Assembly: GCA_963971425.1 (NCBI GenBank)
Contig: OZ020520.1
Coordinates: 4,630,553-4,694,552 of the forward strand
Reading direction: 5' to 3'
DNA length: 64,000 nucleotides
Origin: Bryoerythrophyllum caledonicum
Taxonomy: Eukaryota > Streptophyta > Bryopsida > Pottiales > Pottiaceae
Shown in pieces: positions 47,605 through 58,476 of the stretch. How positions within the stretch are numbered: the stretch's first letter is position 1; the number at the start of each line of letters is the position of its first letter. Below the pieces are notes generated by a model, which saw only the letters and a list, made by a program, of their open reading frames with translations, was not told the origin of the DNA and did no database searches. Both the position numbers and the translations under genes were made by a program.

Positions 47605-50005
47605 ATGGCGACGCCGCTCACGCTTCTCCTGGTGCTCATGCTGTTCACGGCGACCAATGCATCGTCTCAGCAGGTCCTCTTTCTCTCCCCATTTCCCCCT
47701 CTTATCTTTTCGTGGGTTTTCCGAACTGGGTTTCGTGATTTGCATGTTCACGTCCAATATGCATACATTAGGTCAACTCGAGATTTGGCGTGGTTTTTGG
47801 TTGTTTGCAGGGAGAGTTGCCGATGGTGGTGAGCACCTGGGCGTTCGTTGACGCGGTGAGGGCCGCGGCGCGCCATGCGATCCAGGAAGGCGGCTCCGCG
47901 GTGGACGCCATCGTCCGTGGCTGCTCGACGTGCGAAGCTCTTCAGTGCGACGGCTCAGGTGCGTCTAATAAACTCTGAAAGACGTCTACTCATGTCACCT
48001 TGTTGTTGTTCTTCGGAATGTGGCTGTAGTTTAGTGGTGAGAATTCCACGTTGTGGCCGTGGAGACCTGGGCTCGAATCCCAGCAGCCACACTCTTTTCC
48101 TTACTTTGATTTTGGAAACGCATTTTGTACGTTCTGGCTTGACTCAAACTTTGATCCAATACTTGCACTGAACTTTTATCATGTTGAGTATGAGGTTATT
48201 TTGTAATACCGATGTGAGTTTCTGAAGGTGGAATGGTTTTTAATTTTTTGTGCAGTGGGCTATGGTGGGAGTCCGGACGAGGGTGGCGAGACCACCTTGG
48301 ATGCCATGATCATGGATGGGGTGCATTCTTCAACTCACTTTAAAACTTGAATAGGTTAAAGTTTCTTAGAGACTTGTTGGATGTTTGGAGCACTTGAAGT
48401 TGTGTGAGTTTGGGGGAATGTTTGAATTTCTAGACAAGCATGAATGTGGGGGCGGTTGGAGCACTGCGGTCGGTGAAAGGTGCCATCGACGCGGCCAGGC
48501 TTGTGATGGAGCACACGGAGCACACTTTGCTGGTTGGAAGCCAGGCATCAGCGTTCTCTCTCGCGCTTGGGCTCCCCGGCCCCACCAATCTCAGCACGGA
48601 CGACTCTTTGCAGGTAGTCTCTCAAATTGCTCAAAAGTCACCCAAAGTTTCACCCCCTCTTTTTGTTTATAATACTACAGTTTTTCCTCACTCTTACTAG
48701 CTTTTAGATCGCTGGAAGAGCTTGAATCCTTCAATTCAGCCATCGGAAGAGTTTGGTGGTCTCTCCACTCAAGTTAGAACTAGTTTTAGCCACTTTTGAG
48801 AAGAAACGAGTGGTCATGAATCTGAGCCACTTTTTTCCTCTTTCAGCTGATTTTAGATTAATTGGGAGACTGAATGAAAAAGACGGTCAAAACTCACGGT
48901 CAATTGACCCCTGGATTGGAAATCATGAAGTTTGATGGGACGTGTACAGGCATGGTCATCCTGGAAGAAACAGGGATGCCAACCGAACTTCTGGCGAGAC
49001 GTCGTCCCGGACAGCGCTTCCGGGTGCGGACCTTACCAGGTGTCGTCTCTTGTAACCAAAGGAAGTGGCGATGGTGGAGCGGTTGGAGACAAGAAACGCA
49101 CCATGTCTTCTTCATCTGAGAGAAACATCGGATACGGCAACCACGACACCATTTCAATGGCCGTCATTGACAACGTAAAGAGACTCTTGTTCCATCCCTT
49201 AAGTCAAACGTTTCATATCGTTTACTCTTGTTCCATCCCTGAAGTCAAATGTTTCACATCTTTTACTCTAACTGTATACGAATGTTTTGTAGAAAGGACG
49301 CATTGCTGCAGGCACCTCAACGAATGGAGCTAGCCACAAGATTCCAGGACGGTAAAATTTCTTATTCAACTCCAAAAGCTTGCAATATTTTGGTTATTTG
49401 GATGGAGATGCATGACAAGAGGTTTAGGTTTTAATCATTACCGACGTGCTTTTTTTGTTGTTGCTGATTTTGCAGAGTAGGGGATGGGGCTATTGCTGGC
49501 GCCTCGGCGTATGCTGACGATGATGTCGGCGCATGTGGTGCTACCGGTGATGGAGATGTCATGATGCGCTTTCTGCCCTGGTATTTCGCCATCACTTTAT
49601 GGTTTAGGAGTTAGGGTTTAGGGTTTAGAGAATACCCTAGGCTAGTTTGTAACCATCATTGATTTATGCATTACTAGAACGTCGGACACGCACTCCGATC
49701 TTGTGGATGCTTCGTTTCCTTCTTCTAGAATTGGTGTAGGGCTCAACAGTAACCAGGACCTTGTGTTTTTGAGCAGCTATCAGGCGGTGGAGAGCATGCG
49801 GCAAGGGCTGACCCCGGCGGAAGCTGCCAAGGACGCCATTGCTAGAATCCGGCGCAAGTTCCCCTCGTTCATAGGAGCTTTGTTTGCCATCAACAAGTAT
49901 GGTGTCCACGCTGGGGCTTGTCACGGCTGGGTGTTCCAGTACACCGTGCAGGATGCCAAAATGGCTGATGCACAAGTGTTTACTGTCAAGCCTGACATCT
50001 CCTAG
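47605..50005 (+). CDS. N4-(beta-N-acetylglucosaminyl)-L-asparaginase, Ntn-hydrolase family
   Basis: A glycosylasparaginase-type amidase that cleaves the Asn-GlcNAc bond (or related L-asparagine substrates). Eight exons join in phase to 359 residues: 47605-47673, 47811-47958, 48256-48320, 48434-48613, 48950-49174, 49293-49351, 49476-49580, 49777-50005. Residues 1-20 are a hydrophobic signal peptide ([12 protein letters not shown]), so the protein should enter the secretory/vacuolar route. [16 protein letters not shown] opens the mature alpha chain. [11 protein letters not shown] places the autoproteolytic nucleophile at Thr221, and [18 protein letters not shown] supplies the substrate-binding loop; [16 protein letters not shown] follows. 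The region before the cleavage site ([20 protein letters not shown]) is a variable linker. Intron 2 carries a tRNA-His gene and intron 4 a repeat also seen in introns of two other genes here. The gene converges on the PRXL2-like gene, with 293 bp between stop codons. Confidence 0.95.
48020..48091 (+). tRNA. tRNA-His (anticodon GTG)
   Basis: A 72-nt cloverleaf: acceptor GTGGCTG/CAGCCAC with A discriminator, D arm GTTT/GAAT, anticodon stem CCACG/CGTGG with loop TTGTGGC (GTG at 48053-48055), T arm CTGGG/CCCAG with CTCGAAT loop. Internal A and B boxes are intact, and TTTT at 48094-48097 can terminate pol III. No CCA is encoded, as expected for a nuclear gene. As remembered, it differs from the plant consensus at only one or two bases. 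It lies in intron 2 of the asparaginase gene on the same strand. Confidence 0.96.
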
Positions 50006-50298
50006 GGTTTAGGGTTTAGTGAACATCAACGGAAATGTAGAGTGCATGGATCATCGAACCATGGTCACCTGGATTTGTTTTGCATCCACATGAATTTGGA
50101 CGAACGATAAATCAGTTGCATCTACCACTCGCCCCTCTTCTTGTGGTCAACTTTGACGACAGGAACCATCAGAGAGGACCAGCTACTGAATGCTCTGTTG
50201 AATAGCAAGAGTTTCAAATACTCCGCAATAAATTATGAGACGAAAACAACATGAGGCGAGAATAACGACATGTTACAAAATAAAAAACAGATCCTGAG

Positions 50299-51102
50299 CT
50301 AATGAGCCGCCACAGTATCAGTGCACACAGAAGCAGAAACAGGCGTCTCTTCCTTCATAACCTCGCCACTCTCCAGGCCAAGCGCCGCCAGGATGGCAGC
50401 ATTGGTGGGATGGTCTCCGAAGTGTGCCTGGCGGAAGTCCAGCAGCGCGTCGCCGCCCTTGGCCAAGACGAACGTGGCGCCGAGCTGGCGGCCGTCGCCC
50501 TTGAAGTCCCCGGGCGTGTCCTTGGTCCGCTTGATGGCGCTCTTCATCTCCTTGTTGGCGACCAGCATGCGTACGGAGCCCAACAGGCCCACCTTCGGAA
50601 TGGCGAGCGCCTTGTGGATCTTCTTGCCGTTGTCGATGTACAGCTCGCCCTTCCAGAACCCGTCTTTCTGAAAGTCCTCCACCCCTACCTTCTCAATTCC
50701 TGGAGAAAAAACCGAAGAAGTTGGAGGAAAATGAGACTCTCATAACATGACGAAGTTGAATGAGTTGGTCTCTCCTTTTGAGTGACATACCGATTCCTAT
50801 GACGCGCACTCCGCTGGCTTCAAGCTGCGGGATGATCTTGCTCATTTCGACGGCGCCGCCGCGACAGAGCTGGCATCCGAATCTTCGGAGGACGTGGATC
50901 AGGACAGGCTGCAGAAATGAATACTGTCAGCGCCGGTGCGATGGCGAGTGGGGGGTTCAAGTTTAAGGTGGAGGATGAGTACCTGCTCCGACCAGAAGGA
51001 GCTCACAGGGACGTTGACAAGATCTGACGGACCGACCACCTTCTCCACCTCCAGAGCTCCGATCGCGTCTGCCACTACTCGTGTCCCTTTTTCGGCCCCC
51101 AT
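50299..51102 (-). CDS. PRXL2-like thioredoxin-fold protein (AhpC/TSA-like, FAM213 type)
   Basis: Three minus-strand exons (51102-50983, 50908-50791, 50699-50299) join in phase to 212 residues. The first ATG of the frame is at 51102 (MGAEKGTRVV); the frame is open further upstream but only non-ATG codons are available there. A thioredoxin fold starts at about residue 41 (PVLIHVLRRFGCQLCRGGA) with a CxxC pair at Cys52 and Cys55 aligned to the redox site of PRXL2/peroxiredoxin-like proteins; RVIGIGIEK, YIDNGKKIHKAL and GGDALLDFRQAHFGDHP follow in family order. Family members reduce peroxides or prostamides in animals; the plant substrate is unknown. The C-terminal 25 residues (EVMKEETPVSASVCTDTVAA) look disordered. 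Localisation is not obvious; no clear signal peptide is seen. Confidence 0.88.
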
Positions 51103-52236
51103 CTCTGTGAAGAGTTCGACACAAGCTTCAACACAAGATTCCGATACAAGCTTCAACTCAAGACGTCAATACAAGCTCCTTCGACACAAGGCTTGAATAC
51201 AAGATTCGACGCAGAGCTTGAACACTAGAAACACGGGACGAAGTTTGACCTTGGGTAATGGTTAGAGCGGCAGGTTTGCAAGCTGCGAAGATAAGAGCAA
51301 TGCAAGCTCCTTGGTGAATGTCGAACCACAAGCAGAGTCAGAAGCGGACAATTAGACGACTCACATGAATAAGGAGAGGGGAGCAGCTTTGTTGTGTCTG
51401 AGAAGAGTAAGGACGCAAGTCCTGATGGGGTGGAGGAATCGGCGGATGTGGAATCTGGATGCTCCAGGCCGTTGGATTGCGGGAATGTGGACGAGTAACA
51501 TTCTCCTGGTTTCGACAGTCGTTTGTTTGCCACCTTTTCTCACATGGTCGGCAGTAAATGATCACCGCCAAACATGCTGCAACAGGTGCCCACGTTCGTG
51601 CCGGTTTTAGTCGCCGCGAGATTGCAGCGGAGGACTCATAAACGTCCCACGTCCACTTCTTGGACGCTTGCAGCTGAAAAGACGCAGCGGCGAGTTCAGT
51701 AAGAAAGGTATTGGTGAAAGCCAGAACGCGCAGCAGTCATCGAAGGGGAGGACGCTTGCATCTTCCCAGTACACACATCGCCAATCATATAGAGTGCTAG
51801 TACTCTAAATTTGATGTTTAGTGTAGGCACAGTATATGATTTTATAAGTTTTTACTCTCAATGAATATTTTTACCACCCATGTTGACAATAATCACCCTC
51901 TTTGAGTAGTGAAGATAGTTGTACGAGTTCTCAGAGAAAGTTCTTTCATGATGTTTCTCAGCAAACAGAGAAAGTGCTCTCAGCTACAAGAAAAACTTCA
52001 GTTCGTTTTCTGCATTCCACATTTCCTCACTCGGATGCAAAGTAAATTGAAAGAAGAATGTGTTTGACATCGCCATGCTAGCAAATATGAGAAGGCCTCT
52101 CATGACTCTACGACAACGAGATGTGGACAAAAGTTTTATGTACTCAGCATGAAACCGGGCGTTCTCGGCATTATACATGGCGTATAAACAGAGACTAGTG
52201 ACAAGGGAAACTGGTCTAACTATGATGTGTAGATGT
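51103..52236. other. Intergenic region between PRXL2-like and phosphoglucose isomerase genes
   Basis: 51,115-51,225 has short direct repeats of ACAAGCTTCAACTCAAGA-like phrases, probably within the PRXL2-like 5' leader. The rest holds only short frames and the probable 3' untranslated region of the isomerase gene (right end). Nothing else recognised. Confidence 0.5.
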
Positions 52237-53946
52237 CTAAACTGCAGAAGGTAGAATATCGCTGGGAAAAACGTTGCCGGAGGCCTTGACAGGGGTCTTG
52301 CCCTTGAGGTAGTGCTGGAGCAAGAGCGTGGTGCTATAGTTGAAGCCCGCGACGGGCGCGTTCTGCGTGCGCGCGGCGTTGAGCTGCGTGCGCACGCGCG
52401 ACGCCAGGCTCTTGCCGAGCTCCACGCCCCACTGGTCGAACGAGTTGATGCCCCACACGAATCCCTGCACGGCGATGCGATTCTCGTAGAGCGAGAGCAG
52501 CTGGCCGACGGTGAAAGCGTCAAGGGTGGGGAGCAGGATGCTGAGGGAAGGGCGGTTGCCAGAGAACACCTTGTGGGGCACCAGGGACTCCTTGACGCCC
52601 TCGGTCTGCAGATCCTCCCTGGTTTTGCCGTATGCGAGCGCGTCGGCTTGCGCGAAGAAGTTGGACATGAGCTCGTCGTGGTTGCTCACCTTCTCGCCCT
52701 GCATGTACACGGACTTCTGGCTCTTCACGGCGCCAATGAAGTCGCAGGGGATGACGCGGCCCTGGTGGATCAGCTGGTAGAAGCTGTGCTGCCCGTTGGT
52801 GCCCGGCTCGCCGAACTCGATCTCGCCCGCTTGGTACGGCAGCGGGGACCCGTCCATGGCCACGCCCTTGCCGTTGCTCTCCATGCTCACCTGCTGGATG
52901 TGTGGCGCCAGCTTCTGGAGTGCCTGGGAGTACGGGAGGATCGCGCGCGCGGGGTAGTTGAGGAAGGTGACGTTCCACACGCTCAGGAGGCCGAGCAGCA
53001 CCGGCAGATTCTCCTCGAATGGCGCGCTGCGGAAGTGCTGGTCCATGCTATGAGTGCCGCGCAGAAACTCCTCCACCTTCTCGAACCCGTACTGCAGCGC
53101 GAGGGGCAGCACACCCACGGCGCTCGTCACGGAGTACCGCCCGCCCACCCAGTCCCAGAACGCGAACGCATTCTGCGGGTCGATCCCGAACTCCTGCACG
53201 AGCTTCAGGTTCGTGCTCACGGCGATCATGTGCTTGGACACCGCGTCCTCCCCGAGCTGGCTCGTGATCCACGTCCGGCATGTGCGCGCGTTCAGCATGG
53301 TTTCCGCGGTGGTGAACGTCTTGGACACCACCACGACGAGGGTGGTCTCGGGGTTAAGGCCCTTGAGCGCGACGGCGGCGTCCACGGGGTCCACGTTCGA
53401 GAGGAAGCGCAGCGAGCGGCCCGCAGCCATCTTCCCTGCCGCTGGGTCCGTGTCAAGCGCGCTGTGCACGAACAGCGGGCCCAGGAAGCTGCCCCCGATC
53501 CCGATCGCCACCACGTCCGTGAGCGCCTTCCCCGTCGCGCCGCGCCACTCGCCGCTGCGCACGCGCTCCGAGAACGCCTTGATCTTGTCCAGCACCGCCC
53601 AGACCTCCGGCACCACGTTGCGTCCGTCGCACAGTATCTCCTCCCCGCGCGGCGCCCGCAGCGCGACGTGCAGCACGGCGCGATCCTCCGTCTCATTAAT
53701 ATGCTCGCCGCGCCACATCGCCTCGATCTTCGCGCCCAGGCTCGCCTCCCTCGCGAGCGCCAGGAGCCCCTGCACTGTCTCCGCGTTCGCGCGCTGCCGG
53801 CTGAAGTCCACCACCACCCCGTCCACCTCCTTGATCATCCCCGCGCACCGCGCCTCGTCCTGCAGAAGCTCCCGCAGGTGCGTCTTCTCGATTTCGCTCA
53901 CATGGCTCCGCAGCCGCTTCCACGCGCCCAGATCGGACGACGCCAT
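52237..53946 (-). CDS. PGI: Glucose-6-phosphate isomerase, cytosolic type, intronless
   Basis: Interconverts glucose-6-phosphate and fructose-6-phosphate in glycolysis, gluconeogenesis and sucrose synthesis. A single uninterrupted exon encodes 569 residues from the ATG at 53946; this length matches plant cytosolic PGI (about 560-570). Key features: GEHIN and VLHVALR near residues 80-97, the sugar-phosphate loop [14 protein letters not shown] from 148, [10 protein letters not shown] at 208, [12 protein letters not shown] at 267, Glu356 in SMESNGKG, His387 in [18 protein letters not shown], and Lys512 in [12 protein letters not shown], covering the catalytic Glu, His and Lys. The frame stays open for 34 codons upstream, with no ATG, so a plastid transit peptide is not supported. 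The gene is strongly GC-rich and intronless, whereas I recall flowering-plant cytosolic PGI genes as intron-rich; a retroposed but functional gene is likely. Confidence 0.95.
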   Translation of the reverse strand: MASSDLGAWKRLRSHVSEIEKTHLRELLQDEARCAGMIKEVDGVVVDFSRQRANAETVQGLLALAREASLGAKIEAMWRGEHINETEDRAVLHVALRAPRGEEILCDGRNVVPEVWAVLDKIKAFSERVRSGEWRGATGKALTDVVAIGIGGSFLGPLFVHSALDTDPAAGKMAAGRSLRFLSNVDPVDAAVALKGLNPETTLVVVVSKTFTTAETMLNARTCRTWITSQLGEDAVSKHMIAVSTNLKLVQEFGIDPQNAFAFWDWVGGRYSVTSAVGVLPLALQYGFEKVEEFLRGTHSMDQHFRSAPFEENLPVLLGLLSVWNVTFLNYPARAILPYSQALQKLAPHIQQVSMESNGKGVAMDGSPLPYQAGEIEFGEPGTNGQHSFYQLIHQGRVIPCDFIGAVKSQKSVYMQGEKVSNHDELMSNFFAQADALAYGKTREDLQTEGVKESLVPHKVFSGNRPSLSILLPTLDAFTVGQLLSLYENRIAVQGFVWGINSFDQWGVELGKSLASRVRTQLNAARTQNAPVAGFNYSTTLLLQHYLKGKTPVKASGNVFPSDILPSAV

Positions 53947-54330
53947 CGCCTCCAACGCCACGTCCCTGTGATTCACCCTACGCCCTTCCAGCGGCCGCGC
54001 TGTGCTCACCACCTTCAACGGCCGCGATGAAAAATTCGTCAACCGCAACGCTGCCCTGCTCGTGCCCGCGCCCTAGAAAACCAACCCACCCCCCCAAAAA
54101 AAGCCAACCAATCAAACTCAGCTCCAATCCTTCCACTTTCCACATCCTCTCTCGCTAAAAAAACACACGATCGAAGCCTCGTTCTCAATCAACCAAACCT
54201 CGAAAACACCACCTTCGAAACGCGAAAACTCAGATAAAAAACCTAACTTTTCCCACACATTGTCCGCGGCGCTCCAATTGCAATCCTACTCTACACCAAA
54301 CACCTTCAAAAACAAAAGACGGAGCTCCGA
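53947..54330 (-). promoter_or_regulatory. Upstream region of PGI
   Basis: The 5' leader and promoter should lie here. An in-frame stop (TAG) sits at about 54073-54075, closing the upstream reading frame. C-rich and A-rich tracts are present; no TATA box recognised. Confidence 0.4.
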
Positions 54331-54432
54331 CACGATCGCACATCAACCACACCAAACAGACGCAGATCCAAACACAGATCGCACATCACCTACACCAAAC
54401 AGACGCAGATCCAACACGGATCGCACATCAAA
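54330..54432. repeat. About 2.5 tandem copies of a ~41-bp unit upstream of PGI
   Basis: Direct copies contain CACCAAACAGACGCAGATCC followed by AACACAGATCGCACATCA; the first and third are partial. The unit is plainly seen at 54344-54384 and 54391-54429. Confidence 0.75.
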
Positions 54433-55445
54433 ATTATACCTTTCCAAGCCTACACGAAAGCAAACAACTAGCACCTTTACCGAAAGCCTCTATACCTCGA
54501 AATCCACACTGCCGTCGAAGCAATGCAAACCTCCACCTTTGGTCTTGGACCAACTAACACCCACCCAAGTGCAACCAATGCTCGCCATGAATGAAAAAAA
54601 AAAAGCACTCGACCTTCCAAAAATACAAAGCTCCTTTCCACTCACTGGGGAAGGTAGACAGTGGAATGAACGCAAGAGGAAATTAATGACAATAAGAGAG
54701 GCAACTCACCGATAGGAGTTGGAACGGAGCCCTAGAAGGTTGATGTACAGACGTGGGTGCCCCAGCTCGTGAGTTGGGAGCAAGGCTGCTGCTTACTTGT
54801 GCATGCGGCGTCGTGGGGAAGTTTGCAGGGAAAATGCTGGCTTGCTGAACAGGAATCCAGGAGTGACTGACTGACGCTTCGCTCAGCAACGCACAAATAT
54901 ACTACAACTACGACTGGTGACTGGCAAAACAGGCTAATTGAAGAAGAGAGAGGGATGTTGAGCCTGGTGAGAGAAGAGAGCCTCGGTGAGGATGCCGGCG
55001 ACTCGACGACCGTGGAATGTGTCTTCGACGTAGATGACGCTGTGCGTTTGTCTAGTACACTTGTAGATTCCTCTCCTTCGTCATTTGTGAGGTGCCAAGC
55101 GACAGCAGCAAATCTCGTGTCCCGTCGGATCTGCCTCGGTCGCCCCTAACCTTTTGCTTTTCCATCCTCCTCCTCCTCCTCCTCCTTTGCTTTTAACTTT
55201 TCCCAGTTGCTTTCTGAGATGGAATCATTATTTCTGAGATGGAGTTATTATTGGAATCATTATTATGGAACCGGTGATTTTATTATTGATGAATTAAGGA
55301 GGACGTTTGTGTTTTTTTCTTCCCCCCAAAATTCACTTTATTTTAGATGGAGCAATACTTTTGTGAAATATCGCCACGTGGGGCATTTTCAGATGCCTTG
55401 GTATCGGTCCGGTTATTGGCCTTGCTCTATTTTAATATAGAGTAG
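54433..55445. other. Spacer between PGI and the Helitron cluster
   Basis: No recognised gene. It includes a (TCC)n microsatellite at 55164-55186, and 55,330-55,445 resembles the 5' part of the Helitron-like elements (GCCTTGCTCTATTTTAATAT). Confidence 0.5.
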
Positions 55446-55448
55446 ATA

Positions 55449-55729
55449 CTAGTATATTGACCTGTTGTCCCCAACGAGTAGTGTAAGCTTAGATAAGATA
55501 ACTAAAATTTTGAAAGAAAAAATAAAAGTATATGTCACATGTTGCCGCCTCCTACGGTGGGTATCACCTAGGTATCCCCAATTTCCATCATTGGATATGT
55601 CCCTTCTTCTCTTACCTAGCTATAGCCAGGTGTCAAAGAAGGTCAATATTGGGGTAGGTCGGGTATCGCCACGTGGCACAACCGATTGCTTGGGGTATTA
55701 GCCCTTGCTCTTTTATTTTATGTAGTAGA
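55449..55729 (-). mobile_element. Small non-autonomous Helitron-like element 1
   Basis: On the minus strand it runs from TCTACTACATAAAATAAAAG to a 3' hairpin GTTGGGGACAAC followed 15 bases later by CTAG, with T as the next base. These are the TC...hairpin-CTRR hallmarks of Helitrons. 281 bp, no Rep/helicase. Confidence 0.65.
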
Positions 55730-55740
55730 GTAGTAGTAAG

Positions 55741-56590
55741 AACGCCGGTTCTCAAAGGAGGCCCGCGTGAATAAAGTGTCTATTCGTTCCACTACTAAGA
55801 CCATGCCCACTGGACAGGGAATTAATAAGCTGGAATTACTTCCCCCTCTCGGAGGTAGATAGAAGAAGAAGGCCGGTCTCCGGAGGAGGCCAGCGTGAAT
55901 AAAGTGTTTGTTCGTTCCACTACTAAGACCATGCCCACAAGACAAGGAATTAGTAAGCTGGAACTACTTCCCTCTCTCGAGGGTAGACACTATGTAGCAA
56001 GTAGCCAAAGACCCACAAACCAACCAACCAGCAAATCACAAACCAAGCAACTAGCCAACGAACCAACCAATCAAGAAAGGAGAAGAACACCAGTCTTTGA
56101 AAGAGTTAAGGTCGAACCAACCACTAATCAAGCAAGTAGTCAAGAACCTCAAAACCAACTAGTCATGGTAAATCAAGGCGGGGGGAGGAATTTAAGGGGG
56201 GTCCTGTGTATCGGGGAGGGCTTGGTTGTTTTCAATTTTGCGTTTATGTAGAAGAATGGACATGGCATATTGAATAGCTATGGTGTTAATGTTTTTAAAG
56301 GAGGTATTAATTGTTTCAATGGGTATCTTGAAGGTGTCTTCAAGAGTTTTCATAGATGGGATAAAGGTGGTGGCACGAGCGCCATATGTGATTAAAATAA
56401 GAGGGTCGACATTCCATCCGAGGGCGATGATGTCGTCAATAAGGGGTTGGTATTTATCTATTTTATTTTGGATTGTTTCCGGGGAAAATCTATCGCTGCA
56501 GTATGTGAATTCAATGAATTGAATGGTGTAGTCTTGGTTGATGTTATCGGGTGGTGGGTCATTATATGGTAAACCCAGAGGTAGACACTA
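55741..56590 (-). pseudogene. Non-LTR retrotransposon remnant within the Helitron cluster
   Basis: On the minus strand, 56,590-56,185 is open for about 130 codons and encodes IEFTYCSDRF...KIDKYQPLIDDIIALGWNV...TFIPSMKTLE...IAIQYAMSILLHKRK, the same block as at 7543-7866 but without a frameshift. The shared 3' tail follows twice in tandem (55990-55864 and 55860-55741). The phrase TTGGTTACTTGTTACATAGTGTCTACC, normally at the tail start, also precedes the coding block at 56625-56580, so the copy has rearranged by exchange between tails. No RT or RNase H is left. Confidence 0.65.
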
Positions 56591-56689
56591 TGTAACAAGT
56601 AACCAAAAACCACAAGACCAACACACAAAAGAGCAGCTAGGGAGGGGGGGGAGGGAGAGAATATGTAGTAGACAAGTAAATACATATTA

Positions 56690-57433
56690 CTATACCGACC
56701 CGTTGTCCCCAACGAGTAATGTAAGTTTAGGGAAGTTAACTAAAATTGTAAAGTAAAAGTAAAAGGAAAAGAAATAAAAAAATAAAATCCATATGTCGCG
56801 ACCTCCTACAACAAGTATCACCTAGGTATCCCTAGTTTCCATCATCAGGTATGTCCCTTTCTCTTTAACCCCTACTCTTTTATTATATGTAGTAGACTAG
56901 TATACCGACCCGTTGTTCCCAATTGAGAATGTATTTTTAGATAAGGTAACTACATTTTTTAAAGTAAAAATAAAAGTAAAAGAAATCAAAATAAATGCCA
57001 CATGTTGTCGCCTACTATGGCGGGTATCACCTAGGTATCTCTGGTTTTCATCACTAGGTATGTCCCTTCATCCTTTACCTAGCTATTGCCACGTGCCAAG
57101 GAAAGCCAATATTGAGGTAGGCCGGATATCGCCACGTGGCACAATGGATTGTTTGGATATCAACTAGGTATTTGCCCCTCTCCTTTTATTATATGTAGTA
57201 AATATAGAGAAATAGACTAATGGACCTCCCATTATCACCAATGGACCAAGGACAATCCTTAATAAAGTAATTGTATGCCCATTATTTACTTAAGATACCT
57301 GGATTGCCTAGGTATATAGAGTCAAAATGTTAAAGTAAATGCCTCATGTCAATTTTTTAAAGAAAGGAATATAGCCCGGGTATTGCTGGTTTTTACCACC
57401 AAATAATGGCCTTCTTCTTTTATAAAATAGAGA
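56690..57433 (-). mobile_element. Run of three small Helitron-like elements, same orientation
   Basis: Read on the minus strand: element 2 (56896-56690), element 3 (57210-56897, ending CGGGTCGGTATACTAG|T) and element 4 (57433-57217). Each 5' end begins TC with TCTACTACATATAATAAAAG or a close variant; 3' ends are CTAG or one-base variants (ATAG, TTAG). Element 3 abuts element 2 with no spacer. All are non-coding, 210-315 bp. Confidence 0.6.
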
Positions 57434-57712
57434 GTATACATGTATTCTAGTAGAACCCATGTCCTCCGAGCACAAATACCTTGGCTTCTGTTATGTCCCC
57501 ACTTCCCCCGTGCCCATCCTCGACCCCTTTCCTCTAACATGCCCTCCCGCCATAACCCTGTCGCCCTTCCGCCATAATTGTCTCGCCGTCTCCGTCCCCG
57601 CCTCGCCGTAACCATGCCTACATCCCCGTCCATGTTCCGCTGTAACCCTGTTGCCCTCTTGCCGTATCCTTGTTGCCGTCCTCGTCTCCGTCCCCATCCT
57701 CGTCCCCCATTT

Positions 57713-57742
57713 CCTAAAACCCTAAACCCTAAACCCTAAATC
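57713..57742. repeat. Interstitial plant telomere-type repeat
   Basis: Four contiguous CCCTAAA-type units (one with an extra A) lie inside a Helitron-like element. This is too short for a chromosome end. Confidence 0.8.
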
Positions 57743-58254
57743 CAAATATTGATACTTTTTCCATTTTCTTTTGGGGATTCACATATCCTAAGAAAAGTAG
57801 CTTTGTTGTTGAAACATAGCATATATAAAACTATAAAATAAAAATTGCAAAGTAAAAGTTTGTAAAATTAAAGTTTTTTTTAATACTATCATATGATTTT
57901 ATTTTTAATGGATACTTTTAATGAAAGTATTAAACCAGAGTAAAAGAAAAGCTTTAATGAGAGTATTAAACCAAGGTAAAAGAAAACCATGAAAGTGCTA
58001 AAGTAAAAATCTATAAATAAAAGCCTCAAGATAAAAGCATAATAATCTTTCGATAACGTAAATAAGTTTGACGGCATGCACTCACGGATGGACGGAAACC
58101 TATTCTATTATTACTAGAGTGTTACCCGTGTCCTCCGGACACAACATTTTATTGTGTTGAGTCCCCACCTCCCCGTCCCCTAGCCCTTCCCTCCAATCCA
58201 TCGTCCCCCCGTCCCCTTGTCCCCTTGTCCCCGTCCCCCATCCCCGTCCCCATC

Positions 58255-58476
58255 ATTTTATCCAAAACCCTAATTTTTAGCTTTTCATTTTATCCAAAAC
58301 CCTAACTTTTAGCTTTTCATTTTATCCAAAATCCTAATTTTAGCTTTTCATTTGATCCAAAACCCTAACTATTAGCTTTTCATCCAAAAGAGTTTTTCAT
58401 CGACGTATTCATCCATCGACGACTTTTTCATCGACGTATTCATCCATCGACGACTTTTTCATCGACGAGTTCATCC
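58255..58476. repeat. Two adjacent tandem repeats
   Basis: 58255-58381 has four copies of a 31-32 bp unit containing ATCCAAAACCCTAA and TTAGCTTTTC. 58399-58460 has two perfect 31-bp copies with ATCGACGTATTCATCC and a partial third to 58476. Both are within Helitron-like filler. Confidence 0.85.

Noticed and set aside
51103-51156. Upstream start of the PRXL2-like protein at 51156
   Set aside because: The codon there is TTG; the first ATG is at 51102.
51250-51340. tRNA-like phrase GGTTAGAGCGGCAGGTTTGC
   Set aside because: It resembles a D arm and anticodon arm, but no T arm or acceptor stem can be paired.
52312-54030. 572-codon open frame on the plus strand opposite PGI, rich in His, Arg and Leu
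   Set aside because: It is the antisense shadow of a GC-rich coding sequence; composition is biased and no domain is present.
53947-54048. 34-codon N-terminal extension of PGI as a plastid transit peptide
   Set aside because: The extension has no ATG (its first codon is TTG); the first ATG gives exactly the expected cytosolic length.
55895-56251. 118-codon plus-strand frame rich in Gln, Asn and Thr
   Set aside because: It lies antisense to the retrotransposon tail and coding block and is explained by them.
56867-56880. Further TTAA-CCCC terminus
   Set aside because: It is part of a Helitron-like element's ordinary sequence; no partner end or family interior follows.
57713-57742. A true telomere
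   Set aside because: Only four units, embedded in transposon sequence with genomic DNA on both sides.
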